From positions 1,000,501 through 1,064,500 of the forward strand of contig OU015568.1 in assembly GCA_907165135.1 (NCBI GenBank): 64,000 nt of DNA, in the 5' to 3' direction. Source of the stretch: Oikopleura dioica. Lineage: Eukaryota > Chordata > Appendicularia > Copelata > Oikopleuridae. The notes below the pieces were generated by a model, which made no database searches, was not told the DNA's origin, and was given only the letters and a program-made list of their open reading frames with translations. The position numbers and the translations under genes were made by a program. Shown here one piece after another: positions 42,776 to 53,386 of this stretch (position 1 is its first letter; every line of letters begins with the position of its first letter).

Positions 42776-43209
42776 TATTTTAGCAAATACTATGATTTTA
42801 ATTTTTTATCGGAAAAAGTCTTTGGTATACTTCCGAGCCATTTCGTACTTCAATGCGCTTCAAGAATGAAGGGCGCCTTGAAGATTTTTGAAGCGCAGGG
42901 CAGTATACAGTATACTGTTTACTTTTTTACCAACTCTGGTGCTGATAGCAACATTCATAAGGCGGGCGGATGATAGGAATTTCGATAACGCAGCAGCGAA
43001 ATTTAGCACTCGGCGATCACGAAAACACTCATTTGACCCCGAAGAATCACCGCATTGTGCATCGGTTATTCTTCGTCTCGGGACTTTCAAGACCCCGAAG
43101 ACTGACCGCATTTTATATTGGTAGCTCTTCGGGATTTTACCCCGAAGATTGAGCGTATTTAAAATCGTCTATTCTTCGGGATCCCTACCCCGAAGATTGA
43201 CCGCATATG

Positions 43210-43917
43210 TCGAGTTAAACATTTTGCACGTACCTTGGTATTTCGAAAATGGGGCTCCGAGCCGGACGGGGTTCCAAGTACCGAGCCGGGTGTATTCTTG
43301 ACTTATATTGCTACCAAAATATACCGTGCGCGATACGTGGAACATTGACTGTTTTGATGAAAAGAACATGGAAAAATGAACAAAGCAATTGCCAGCAATA
43401 AAAACTACCGGTATCGGAAATTCTTTTCAAAGATATCATCCTGCTCTTATTCAAGTTCCTTTTTATAATATTAGTTAATTTTTACGAAATTATTGAAGTT
43501 TTTGACCTTTTTAAGGACTACGGCGGAAGAAGAAAATGTCCACAAAAGGAAATCAACTGTATAGATGTTATCCTGGCTGCATTTAATTGCAAAAGAGGAC
43601 GTTTTCAAACTTCTAGTCAAAAAGGACAATATAAATTTGCCCTTATTTTTGCTTTCACCGTAGACGATGTATCAATAAAAGCCGATTGGTCAAGGTTGGA
43701 GGATAAACGACCCAACTAAAAGGATAATAAGCCTAAAAATTCTCTTCTGGCATTTGAAATGCTGCATTTCCTTTTTCGTTTTTTCCTTTTTCCCAATTTT
43801 ACGAGCAGCTTTATAAAACCTCTTGATAAAGAAAATGAAGGCGGTTACTCTACGCAGTATTTAAAAAAGCTAGAGATTTTCATCGACAGAGAAACTCTCC
43901 GTAAATATTCTCTCAAC
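43210..43917. other. Upstream region of the UBL gene
   Basis: An inverted CCAAT box (GATTGGTCA) lies at about 43684-43692. The frame of the UBL protein stays open upstream to 43759 but starts with a low-complexity hydrophobic stretch judged to be leader sequence. Confidence 0.35.
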
Positions 43918-44679
43918 ATGTCTCAAGATTTAACCCTCAATGTGCTTTTGCAAAACTCTTGTCGCGTAGAAATCAAAATGGCTGACGACGCGAAGGTTCA
44001 TCAACTCAAAGAATTGGTTATTCAAAAACTTAATGAAGGTGAATTCGCGGGACTCGGTGTGCCGAAAACCGACAACATGCGATTAATTCGTCAAGGAATC
44101 GAGCTGAAGCCGAATCAAGCGGCGATTTCGCAGTTTGTGATGGCAAGTGGCGATGTTCTCCACTCGCAGTTGCCCAACCCACTATCTCTTCTCCTTCAAA
44201 GACGCATGATCATTAATCAAGCGGACGAGGAGCCGAGCAGAGAAGCGACGAAAATGAGGAACATGTCGATTTATCAGCGCAATTTCGAAGAATGCGTCAA
44301 GGCGTCGAAAAGAGGCATCAATCCGAGCGAAAGACCTCGTTACAACGATCCATCGCGCGAGCCTCCACGTGATCCGATCCTCCGAGATTTAGGTGATATG
44401 GTGGACGATCTTGGAAACGCGCTAATTCAATGGAGCAGCCAGCTTCAAATCGCTGCGGATGTGCTTTTGGCTGATCGGAAATATAAAGACGACGGCAGGC
44501 TAGAAAGAGAGAGATGGCTAATTGATAATAACATGCAAGCAGCGAGATATCTTTCCCCAATTGTAAAGGTAATATTTACTTTTGTACTATTTGTGTCTAA
44601 ATCCCATTTTTAGCAACTGTCAGCTTTCATTTTTCCGATAAATCGTGGAGAAGACCCTCGAATATTCAAAGTAAAATGA
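43918..44679 (+). CDS. Ubiquitin-like domain protein, 238 aa
   Basis: Exons 43918-44568 and 44614-44679, joined in phase 0. The start MSQDLTLNVLLQNSCRVEIK opens a ubiquitin-like fold: HQLKELVIQKLNEGE is the helix, MRLIRQGIELK the LI-x-x-G-x-x-L strand. The middle region DLGNALIQWSSQLQIAADVL is similar in pattern to the amphipathic segment found in BAG6-type UBL scaffold proteins, a weak resemblance. The C-terminus ends PRIFKVK with no GG tail, so it is a UBL adaptor rather than a modifier. Cytosolic or nuclear; likely proteasome- or chaperone-linked by analogy only. An ATG at 43759 would add 53 residues; the ATG at 43918 is preferred because the fold begins there. Confidence 0.7.
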
Positions 44680-44998
44680 GTTTATGTGAAACCATAAGGG
44701 TAGAGACCCATTTAAAATGAGCCAATATGCATGCGCTATCTGATAGAAATTCATTCTTTTAATACAATGTGTTTAATACATGTGTTTTTTTTCTGTCTGA
44801 TCTCCATTGAAAAATAAAATTTCATAAGAAATATTTAAAATTTCTCGAATTTTTGAAGAAACAAATGAATTTATTTGGCAAAAGCAGGAAATATTACATG
44901 ATATATAAAAACAGTTATAATTATAATTTTTACAAAGGCACCAGATCCAAATGATTTCATAAATCATATCTGGAAAACAACGAAGAGACATTTCAAAA
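44680..44998. other. Convergent 3' ends
   Basis: AT-rich spacer between the UBL gene and the SET gene, with no other feature seen. Confidence 0.4.
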
Positions 44999-46736
44999 TC
45001 AAGCATTTCTTTCAAAGCCAAGAGCAAAATTTTCCATCTGTTTCATGCATTTTTCAACAACGACTTGTTCCGCCCGAGCGATGTTGGTCGCCATCTCCTT
45101 GTGGTACAAAAACTGTTCGTCCCAGTTCGCCCCTTCGATTTCTTCGAGGAGATTTCCCAGGTGCTCTCTTCTTCTGTAGATTAAAAAGAGTGCGCCACGG
45201 TAGAGACGGGCGGTTTTGGCATTTTCATCGTCGTCTTCTGGATTGTCATGATCCTAAAATACTTTGAGGAAAAATCTTTTGTTTGACTCATACAAAAACT
45301 GTTTCAAGAACAAATGACTCGATTCCACAGTTGAAATCAATGTGACCTCCTTCATCCCCAGTTTGTTTCAGAGCATTTGACGCTATTTCCTCGCACTCTT
45401 CTCGTGCTTTTCCAAGTCGAGCTACGCATGCATCGACGATTTCATCTTTGTACAGGTAGATATTCTGAATTTTATGCTAGACCAAGGTACGTAGCTGATC
45501 AGCACACCTCTTCGACTTTTGACACATCTGAAAAAGTGAAGCCATAGGTTTGAGCCATTCTGACATTTTCATCAACCCTTAAATCGTTATAAATCTTCTT
45601 CTTCAGGTTGAGAAACACTTACACTGAAATTTAGGCTTGTTAAGTTTCAGTCCTGAAAATCCACTGTTCAAAGACCCTTTGAACAATTTCAACTTGAAAT
45701 TTCGCTGGAAAATTCAATCAAATCAGCAGTTATTCTACCCATAAGAAATGAAAAGCTCTTGGCCGGCGGCAATGCTTTCATCAGTGGTCATCTTCATAGC
45801 CCCGCCCTCTCCGACTTCCCAGTCGCAGTTTGGCTTGACTTCGTGATTCCAAAGGTCAAAAATGGGACCGAGAGCGCCACAATCGCCCTCGCCAAGGCCG
45901 GATATGAACCAGTCAGGATGGTTTTCCGGGGCATCGTTGTAGTAATATCGGGTGGTGACGATAGAATATGCCCTAGAATCCTTTTGGCTATCAAAAATTG
46001 ATGAGGACACCTACCTGTGAAATTCTTCTTCTTCAACATTGTATTTTTCAAGAATCTTCTGCAACTTTTTGTAGGAATCCACATAATCGGCCGTCGCCAA
46101 ATAAAGGAAATCGAACGCAGCTGGAGTCAAAAAATCATGAAGCTCCATCGGCCAGTAGTCCAACGGCGTCGTGTATTCTTTTTGCATCGTCGCCAAATAT
46201 GGCCAGAGTTCGGACTCGTCTCCTTTTCGCAGCTCGAAAAGAATGAAGAGACTGAGTGTATCTGCGCAATCGAGGGGTTCATTGACATCGTCTACGTCTG
46301 TAATGACGGATTCGAGCGCCTCGATAGCCATGGTTATCATGATTGTCTGCTCTGGAGGGGCGAAAAAGAGCGTCTCCCCCTTTTCGAGATCTTCTTTGGC
46401 AAAAACACCAAGGCCGTAATTTCCCCGTCTGATTTCTACCTTTTAAAAATTAATGATTTTTTTACATTTTGCAAAAAAAATTACCTTTTCCGAGAGCTCC
46501 CATTTTTTCCAATTCAACAAATCTTGGATCTTTTCTTCGTCAGTTTTCTCTTCAATTGACTTTTTGATACTCTTGATTTCGATATTATCCGTACAAGTTT
46601 CGGGATTGATACATGTCTTTGAGATATTTTTGTGTTTGAGTAAAGGTTGTGTCTCTTCTGGCTGTGGAATTCTCGAGTCGAGGGAAAAACAAGGCTCATC
46701 GGCTTTGATTATTGGAGCAAGAATTGGTTCGCTCAT
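44999..46736 (-). CDS. SET-domain protein methyltransferase (SETD3/SETD4/LSMT class)
   Basis: The N-terminal exon from 46736 is followed by VEIRRGNYGLGVFAKEDLEKG, the SET-N strand with the G-x-G S-adenosylmethionine loop. An inserted helical segment (SLFILFELRKGDESELWPYL) is typical of the LSMT/SETD3 class. SET-C follows: GPIFDLWNHEVKPNCDW with the NH-x-x-x-PN motif and AAGQELFISYG with the catalytic Tyr. The last exons (EEIASNALKQTGDEGG through FALGFERNA, stop 44999-45001) form the C-terminal substrate-binding helices. The substrate cannot be told: members methylate lysine or histidine on non-histone proteins. An 80-aa frame upstream overlaps the start as ATGA. Confidence 0.85.
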
Positions 46737-46975
46737 GTTGCAAATTGTCTTTCTTGAAAGATTCTTTTATGAAGCGATTTGGTTGAGGCACCTTTAAAGG
46801 TTGCTTGAACCGGTCGCGACTGGCTCAAGGATCCCTCTGCGCTGCTCCCTTCTGACAAAGTAGGTTCAGAACTCATGTAAGATTGCCTGGCAGCGGACAC
46901 CGCGGGGCAACTCTGAGCGACATCCATTGAAAAAGTGCTGCTGCGACAGCGAGGTTGCTGAGAATTTGCCTCCAA
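46733..46975 (-). CDS. Upstream 80-aa frame overlapping the SET gene start
   Basis: This frame (MEANSQQPRCRSSTFSMDV..) is Ser/Gln-rich and its TGA stop overlaps the ATG of the SET gene in the sequence ATGA. It may be an upstream ORF of the same mRNA, an N-terminal exon of an alternative form, or chance. An AAAG|GTGCC donor within it could splice onward, but no in-frame acceptor was found. Confidence 0.25.
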   Translation of the reverse strand: MEANSQQPRCRSSTFSMDVAQSCPAVSAARQSYMSSEPTLSEGSSAEGSLSQSRPVQATFKGASTKSLHKRIFQERQFAT

Positions 46976-47526
46976 GGCACATGTCTACCTTGTTGAAATT
47001 GACAACAGAAGGTCAGCCAGATTTTAGAAGCACTGAATGAGATGACGATTTTTCTTGGTAAAAATTTAGCCTTGGTTTTATTTGTTTAATAAATATTTTG
47101 CTTAATTATTTATTTTTGATAAGGCTCATAATTCTTGTTTTTAAAAATGATAATTCATATAATAATTGATGTTTCTCTCCGAATAGATATTGTCTTTGAT
47201 GAGTTCAATGGAATTATCTCCGCTAATTTTCAACATTTTGCCTTTATTTATTGTAAATAGTAATTAACCTTCGCCTGATGTGTTTAATAAATAAGTTGGA
47301 GGCAAGATCAAACCAGAAACCTGGGTCGATTACGTCAACCGCGGCACAATACTGAAGACACTCCCCAAAAAGCTATTAGCTTTTTAGAGTTAAACTCGAC
47401 CTTCCGAGAACATAAAGGGCTCCTGGATGAACTTTGTCTGGACATAAAAAGTGACGCACGCGATCGAAGGAAAAGCAGGCGAAAGATCGGAGCGGGTCAG
47501 TTCGAGATTTGAAAGAATCTGGAATC
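46976..47526. other. Divergent promoter region
   Basis: Lies between the SET gene and carboxypeptidase A. No TATA box or gene was recognised; the left half is AT-rich. Confidence 0.35.
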
Positions 47527-48965
47527 ATGAAGCTTTTTTCTCTTTTTGGAAGTTTTGTTGCCGCCTCGGAGAAGGTTGATTACTCCGGAAGCAAAGTTCT
47601 AAGGTAATTAAAATTTTTTTTATTTTTTGCTCATTCTCTTATTTTTTAGAGTCACCGTCGAGGATGAAGCCCAGCTCAAGTTCATCCGAGCCGTGAGCGG
47701 CGATTTTGACATCTGGAAGGACGCTCATGTCAAGGGCGATGTCATGGACATCCTCGTCCCTGGAGAATACCTTTCTCGAACGTCCAACACCCTTCGCGCT
47801 CGAGGAGTCGAGTTCAACATCATGGTGGATGATGTCCAGGCTCTTATCGATGAAACTACTCCTTCGAACACTGAGTACACTACCTACGCCGACTTCGACT
47901 ACAATACCTATCACACTTTTGACGCTCATCAGCAGTGGCAAGCTGATTTTGCTGCGGAAAACAGCGATATCGTCAATGTCGTCGAGTACGGAACATCTCT
48001 CGAGGGCCGACCTTTGAACACGATGGTCATTGGAAAAGGCAGTCGAAAGATGATTCTTCACGGAGGAACTCACGCTCGAGAATGGATCAACCCGATCGAA
48101 ATGATCAATTTCTCCAAGCAACTTGGTAAGTCTCGATTTTCTTTCTTGAAATCAATAAATATTTTTCAGTCGAGGAGTACCGAGCTGGTGGTGAGTCGGC
48201 CAATTACCTCAACGATCTTGAATGGCACATCACTATCAACACCAACCCCGATGGCTACGTCTACTCTTGGACAAACGACCGAATGTGGCGAAAGACCCGA
48301 AACCCAGACACGGGCGGAGTTTGCGTTGGTGTTGACCCCAACCGAAACTGGGATGCCTGCTGGGGATGCCCAGGCGCATCGGCTAACACTTGCAGTCAGA
48401 CTTTCTATGGAAGAAGTGTCTTTAGCGAAGTCGAGACAAAGGTAACCTCTGTTTATACGATCCAATATTCATGTTTATTTCAAGGCCGCTGCTGATTACA
48501 TCACCAACATGTCTGGCAACGTCGTCGGATACGCCGATGTCCATGCCTACAGTCAGTACTGGATGACACCATTCGGCTACAAACGAACCCACCCAGCTGA
48601 TTACGACGACCAAATGACAGTTTCCAACGCTGCTCGGGATGCAATTTACGGAGTTCACAGAAAGTTGTTCGCCACTGGAAGCATCTATGACGTCATCTAC
48701 CAGGTTTTTTATCTGACAATTATATGAGAACAACGTTATATCATTGAAAAATTCGCCCTATAACAATTCATAGGCTTCCGGAAACACAGCCGATTGGGTC
48801 TACGAGACCGCCGGTGTCAAGTGCTCCTTCGCTCTCGAACTCCGCGACAAGGGTCAGTATGGATTCCTTCTCCCTGCCGATCAAATCCAGCCCGTCAAAG
48901 AAGAAATGTGGGCCGGTTTCACCGCATGGGCAGATCTCGCCATTCAGGGTCTCTGCGACAGCTAG
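47527..48965 (+). CDS. Carboxypeptidase A-type metalloprotease (M14A), 411 aa
   Basis: Five exons: 47527-47603, 47650-48125, 48170-48441, 48485-48703 and 48774-48965, all in phase. Signal peptide [17 protein letters not shown], then an activation propeptide ([15 protein letters not shown]) of about 90 residues. Catalytic domain: [10 protein letters not shown] supplies His69 and Glu72, WRKTRN the substrate-binding Arg, DPNRNWD Asn144/Arg145, [10 protein letters not shown] His196, SIYDVIYQ Tyr248 and [13 protein letters not shown] Glu270. The specificity position 255 is Ala (SGNTADW), which favours hydrophobic C-terminal residues over basic ones. Secreted digestive zymogen by family. AATAAA about 50 bases past the stop. 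Strong C-ending codon bias suggests high expression. Confidence 0.95.
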
Positions 48966-49084
48966 ATAAATTAACTGTGCAATTCAAAAGAAGACTAGCT
49001 CTATTCAAATGAATGGTTCAATAAATGCTCTTTTCAAATTTGAAATTTATTCACAGTTATTGACTTTGGCCCGGAAATGGCGTT

Positions 49085-50504
49085 TTACTCTTTTGAGTGC
49101 TTGATCTTTGGGATGCGATATTTGAACATTTCATAATCCGATCTGAAAATAATTCATTAGAAAAAAAATTGTTTATTCAATTTACCTGTAAATATCGATA
49201 AATTCTTCTATCACTTCCAAATCTATTCCCTCAAAAGCTGTGGCAAAGAGATTTCGATGATTTCTCATCAGCTGCTCGTTCAATTTCGAGTCGTGCTCAA
49301 CTTCGATCAGGAAATTGCATGTTTCTTTATTATCTTTCAATGGTTTCGCATTGCTCGTGTCAAAAAGACGGCGCTTTATATTGAACCTTTCCTACGTTAA
49401 GTTGGTGGCAGAGCTCGCGCATATCTTGATCGAAAGTTTCCAATTTGATGATGAATGTGTATGTCATTTGGCAGACAGAACAAATTGCACCTTGGCGAAG
49501 TAGCCGCTGGTCGGTTCGGTAGCCACTTGAGATGACGTATTGCATGTACTGATTTGATAAAACTGATTGAGGAAATATTGATAGGAAAATTACCTTTTTG
49601 AATTCTCCACGGCGATGATCATCCCATTGAGTCAAAGATTTCCCATGTTTTGCCTGACAAAGAATGCATAAATTGCTAGGACAAAAGAAAAATTTTTTAA
49701 TTAATTTTTTGAGAACCACAATTATGTTTTTTAGGTTATTTGTAAGAAATTTAATGATTTCTAGAAGATGATACTCATAAAGTTCTATCAAAACAGTGAA
49801 AAGATATGCTTTGCGCTCTTTCTTGTATTCATCCGCAAACGCCGACAAAACCTTACTAATCGGGTCCTGAACAATCAGCACTCTCACTTTCGATCCAGCA
49901 GCTTTTGTCTCCAATTCTCTCTCATCCGCAATCAAGTCTGTCTTCAACTCATTCTTGTCCAATTTCGCCTGGAGTTCTTCAACATTATGATGAATAATGC
50001 CAAGAAGTCCGTTTGACTCGCCATATGGAGTTTTGCAAAGAAATACGCCATTGCCGTAGAGGCTGTGGCGAAGAGTTTGAGCTTTGTTAGGCGGAGTTAG
50101 GAGCTGAGTGCACATTTCGTCGATTCGCAGTAAAAGATCGCCTTGTTGTGAGCCTTTCAACGGGGTCGGAAAATGCGTTATTTTTCTAGAACTTCCCATT
50201 GTTCCTGGCTAAATTGACCCTTATCATGTAAATTATGCAAAACAAGCTCGTGTTTGTTCAATTCCTGGTTGTTATCCTTCATTTTATGCACTTGCTTCTT
50301 CAACAAATGAATTTGTTTCGCTGACGATTCTTCTTTATTCAAAAGCTCTTGAAGCTGGTGCGTTGAAAATCGTGCATCCGAGGCTTTTATTCTCTCAGAA
50401 AGTTTCAGCATACTTTTTTGAAGCTCTCCCACCGACCCTGTCAGCATGAAAATACTAACTGTGACATAAAGTAAAAAAGCGAGAACTGCTAAGTGGCGAT
50501 ACAT
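49085..50504 (-). CDS. HNK-1/chondroitin-type carbohydrate sulfotransferase (Sulfotransfer_2)
   Basis: The start at 50504 gives a short cytoplasmic tail and TM anchor (LAVLAFLLYVTVSIFMLTGS), then a coiled-coil-like stem (LLNKEESSAKQIHLLKKQ), as in Golgi type II enzymes. The 5' phosphosulfate loop candidate is LCKTPYGESN; the 3' phosphate motif is VQDPISKVLSAFADEY, matching the family RDP..R..SAF with Arg replaced by Gln/Lys. QGAICSVCQMTYTFIIKLET matches the C-x-x-C..Y-x-F-I-x-K-x-E-T block. The C-terminal exon IYRSDYEMFKYRI equals the usual end YK-DFE-FGY. PAPS-dependent sulfation of glycans in the Golgi is expected; the altered RDP motif may weaken it. Confidence 0.82.
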
Positions 50505-50873
50505 TTGAAATTGAAGCGGGCCCAGAAAAAAATATTGCCAGAATAATGTTTTTATTAATCTTGATGGACCGGTTGATGCACTGGTGGTGATGCCCGCGGG
50601 AGCAGATAATTGAAATTCTTTTTGAGATTTTTTCTTCTTCATCATTTTTAAAGGCCCAAATATCTTAGTTTCGAATGATTGAATATTTTGATAATAGACA
50701 AAAATTTTCTTCACTTTATTTGACAAATGCGGATTTTTTATAGTTTGCGTTCAGTCTTACGTGAAAGGGGTTATTGTCTCCGGTGAATAGAAAAATAAAT
50801 ACAGGGATCTACGTAGCGCGTCGAAAAAACTCACTCTAGTCAAATTTCAAAGAGTTAAAAAAAGAACGAAAAA
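50505..50873. other. Divergent intergenic region
   Basis: Lies between the sulfotransferase and the small membrane protein. An upstream minus-strand stretch continues open to 50726 but is probably leader sequence. No motif recognised. Confidence 0.3.
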
Positions 50874-51177
50874 ATGGGAAATGTTCTTTGGACCCTAGGT
50901 ATGTAAGTAAAAGAGGGATTGCGAGGGAAAATTGTTTAGTGAACTTGGTGATTTTGATCTTTATTGGCTGGCCAGTGGCGATGTTCTGCGCTGGAATCTA
51001 CATTTTTGTCGCTCCCTTCGCTGCTTGTCTTGGATCAGGTTAGATATTTATTTTGAAAAAAGAGTGACGGGTATCTAAGGATGCGACAAAATTGCGGATC
51101 TTATGGATAAGGGTATCCAGTGGCCTCGCGGACTCGGAAAAGCAATTGCAAACGGGAGCGACAGCATGGGGCTCTAA
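50874..51177 (+). CDS. Small single-helix membrane protein, 73 aa
   Basis: Three tiny exons, 50874-50898, 50940-51038 and 51080-51177, join in frame over 41-base introns. The product starts MGNVLWTLVNLVILIFIGWP, continues through a hydrophobic AMFCAGIYIFVAPFAACLG and ends with a polar tail (DKGIQWPRGLGKAIANGSD). It has one long or two short membrane segments and Cys for acylation. AATAAA follows 20 bases after the stop. It is too fragmented for frame scans. The pattern W-P-VAMFCA-IYIF--PF-AC looks like a conserved small animal membrane protein, but no name is claimed. Confidence 0.75.
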
Positions 51178-51279
51178 TTGACTTTTATTTTCTTTGGAAA
51201 TAAATCTCAAACGTCACTTCGATGCCTCTGATTAATTTTTTTTTATTTTCGAGTACATAAATTTCAAAGAAGAGGACAA

Positions 51280-52841
51280 TTAGATTGAACAAAAATCTTC
51301 TGTAACGCTTAAAATTACCGGATAGTCGATCTGATGGGTTTGATTTCCGATTATATCAGCAAAAATTATTTCGTCTCCAGAAAAATCGAGCCGCTGAATC
51401 GGATATTCTTTTTCTCTTATTCCAGTCTCGTCGTCATATGAAACAACTGTGTAGCCGCCAAAGATATATACAGACGAGTCGACCAAAATCGATGATGCTC
51501 CAATCACACTCTTTTGAAATCGTTAGAGCAATATTGCTATTTAAAATAGCCTATTTCTTTTAAAACCTGTTTTAAATCTCCAATGAGTGACCAGGACTCA
51601 TCGACAGCAGAAAGCATCCATACTGCCGACAAATAATTTTCAGGATATGGCCCAAATCCGTTGTGTCCGCCAATAGTTATCATAGATCCCGTACTTAGAC
51701 CGATCGATGTATGTGCGCCAAAGTTTCTTAATTGCGTTACTTGATTTTGGACAAAAAACTACCTGGGATGATTTGGTACGTCGTTTGATGACCAGCCATC
51801 ATCGTTCAAAATTTCAATTTTTCTGTAGGAGTTTAAGTCGGAACCAAGAGAAGCAGTCGGTTTTCCTTTGAAATAAGCAAGTGATCCGTACGTATGAGGA
51901 TATGTTGTTGAGTGCGTTCGTCTAGCAGATTCACCATCAAAAATTTGACACCTGCGCATTGTCACGGAGTCAGTACCAAAGCAAATTAAAGCTAAGTAGA
52001 TATATAATTTGATAACATGATGCAAAATTGCAGCTTTTACCTCCAGAATCATCATTGAGACTCAATGCGGATCCTGTTTCGTCGACATCGAAGCTCAACG
52101 TTGATGAGAGTTGTCGGAATTGACAATCCTCAAGAATCCACATCTATTATTATTTGTTTTTATTGAAATAAATAATTTAAATTACGTCTTCTTCAAAAAT
52201 ATGAAGAAACCCTTTTATCATTGCAAAAAGAGAGCCCCGGAGCCAAACGTCCGATGGCGGGAGGGGAACGTTGAATCGTTTATGTCCGTCGCCAGAAATT
52301 ATGTATGGCATTTCAGGCACGCTGCTATCAAAGCCCATTATGAATGTCCTGCTCTAGAAAAAAATATCTGCAATGTTTCTTTGGAGAGAAATATACCGGT
52401 TCGCATAAAGGATGGGGACAATCTAGACATCCATTAAAGCAATTTACGCCGCATGGACAATTTGCTTCACAGTCTTAACAAACCGCTCACTACTAAGAAG
52501 GGTATCAAATCAATTTATACCGCCTAATTCGCGTCCACAAAGACTCTGACAAGAGCTTTCATTGCAAGTTTCAAGGCAATCCATATATTTGGCAAAGCAG
52601 TCCGCTGAGCAAATACGCTGTAGATCCGGACGTCTGAAAATTTTAGTTTGTTTAGGAGTCTCAGAGAAAAAATAAATCTAATCAACAATTATTAATGGTT
52701 AATCTAATTATTATTATCTGATAGAAAATCAACATACGTGCATTCTTCCTCTCTTTTCAAATGTTTTTCAGACGCTTGGATAGTCGTTGCATTAATGCGA
52801 CCAGCATTAAAAATGAAAAATACAAATACGATGGATATCAT
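51280..52841 (-). CDS. Secreted Cys-module / kelch-like protein (compact paralogue)
   Basis: Exon 1 (from 52841) gives the signal peptide MISIVFVFFIFNAGRINA. The next exon joins at TGCAC|GT..CAG|ACGT and encodes the Cys module ICSADCFAKYMDCLETC, NESSCQSLCGRELG, then DCEANCPCGVNCFNGCLDC. Kelch-like segments follow: LALICFGTDSVTMRRCQIFDG, YGSLAYFKGKPTASLG, SMITIGGHNGFGPYPE, SVYIFGGYTVVSYDD, and the C-terminus EDFCSI at 51280. Same order as in the 35-39.6 kb and 9.9-12 kb genes. No membrane anchor is seen, so it is likely secreted. Introns are about 45-60 bases. Confidence 0.78.
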
Positions 52842-53386
52842 TTTGAATTAATAGAAGACAAGATTTTTCAACGAAATTCTTGCCACAGCTGAGAGTTTTC
52901 ACAAAAAATGTAAATTTACGTCCCGAACATTTTCCTACCTCTAGGAAAAAATAAATACGGGGTCTAGGAGAACCAGCAACATAAAGTTTAATTAAGCAAA
53001 AATTGTCAATATAAGATTTATTCATTTGTTTTCTGTTGAACTTAGAGATTTTGCTCGATACTGACATCGAGTTGTTCAAAAGTTGAGGAATGATGGCTTG
53101 GAGTTTTTTGGCGACGATGATTTTCGATGAAATTGGTGATTTTCGCTTTCCACCGTGGCTTAAAAACTTTTTGAAGAAACGGACTTCTCGATTGGGCACT
53201 TCGTGTTTTGTCTAGATTCGAAATTGTCTTACCAGAGGATTTTTAAAAGTCGGCCAATCAATCTTTCTCCGTCTGACACACGCGCATCCCTTGACCTTCT
53301 AAAAATAATCTTCACCGAATTGTGATTACATTTGTCAACATGTCAAAAATCGCTGATCAAAGAACAAAACTTAAGGTCAACGCGCT
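52842..53386. other. Intergenic
   Basis: A minus-strand frame at 52807-53199 is rich in Lys/Ser but overlaps exon 1 of the neighbour and has no support. Nothing else recognised. Confidence 0.35.

Larger units (their letters stand above)
41251..43209. mobile_element. Long-TIR non-autonomous element (MULE-like) with a second element nested inside
   Basis: The left arm (41254-41440) and right arm (43030-43209) are near-perfect reverse complements over about 185 bases. Each arm repeats CTTCGGGGT four times (GGTCAATCTTCGGGGTAGGG, TTCGGGGTAAAATCCCGAAG). The element is flanked on both sides by the same 11 bases, TCGAGTTAAAC (41240-41250 and 43210-43220). Long TIRs plus a 9-11-base duplication fit Mutator-like elements. 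No transposase frame was found. The interior contains the 41691-42546 element and telomere-like runs. Confidence 0.8.

Noticed and set aside
44773-45027. 84-aa minus-strand frame at the 3' end of the SET gene
   Set aside because: Overlaps the SET stop in another frame; Cys/Tyr-rich translation of AT-rich 3' sequence.
46017-46559. 180-aa plus-strand frame
   Set aside because: Antisense to SET-gene exons and introns; no domain.
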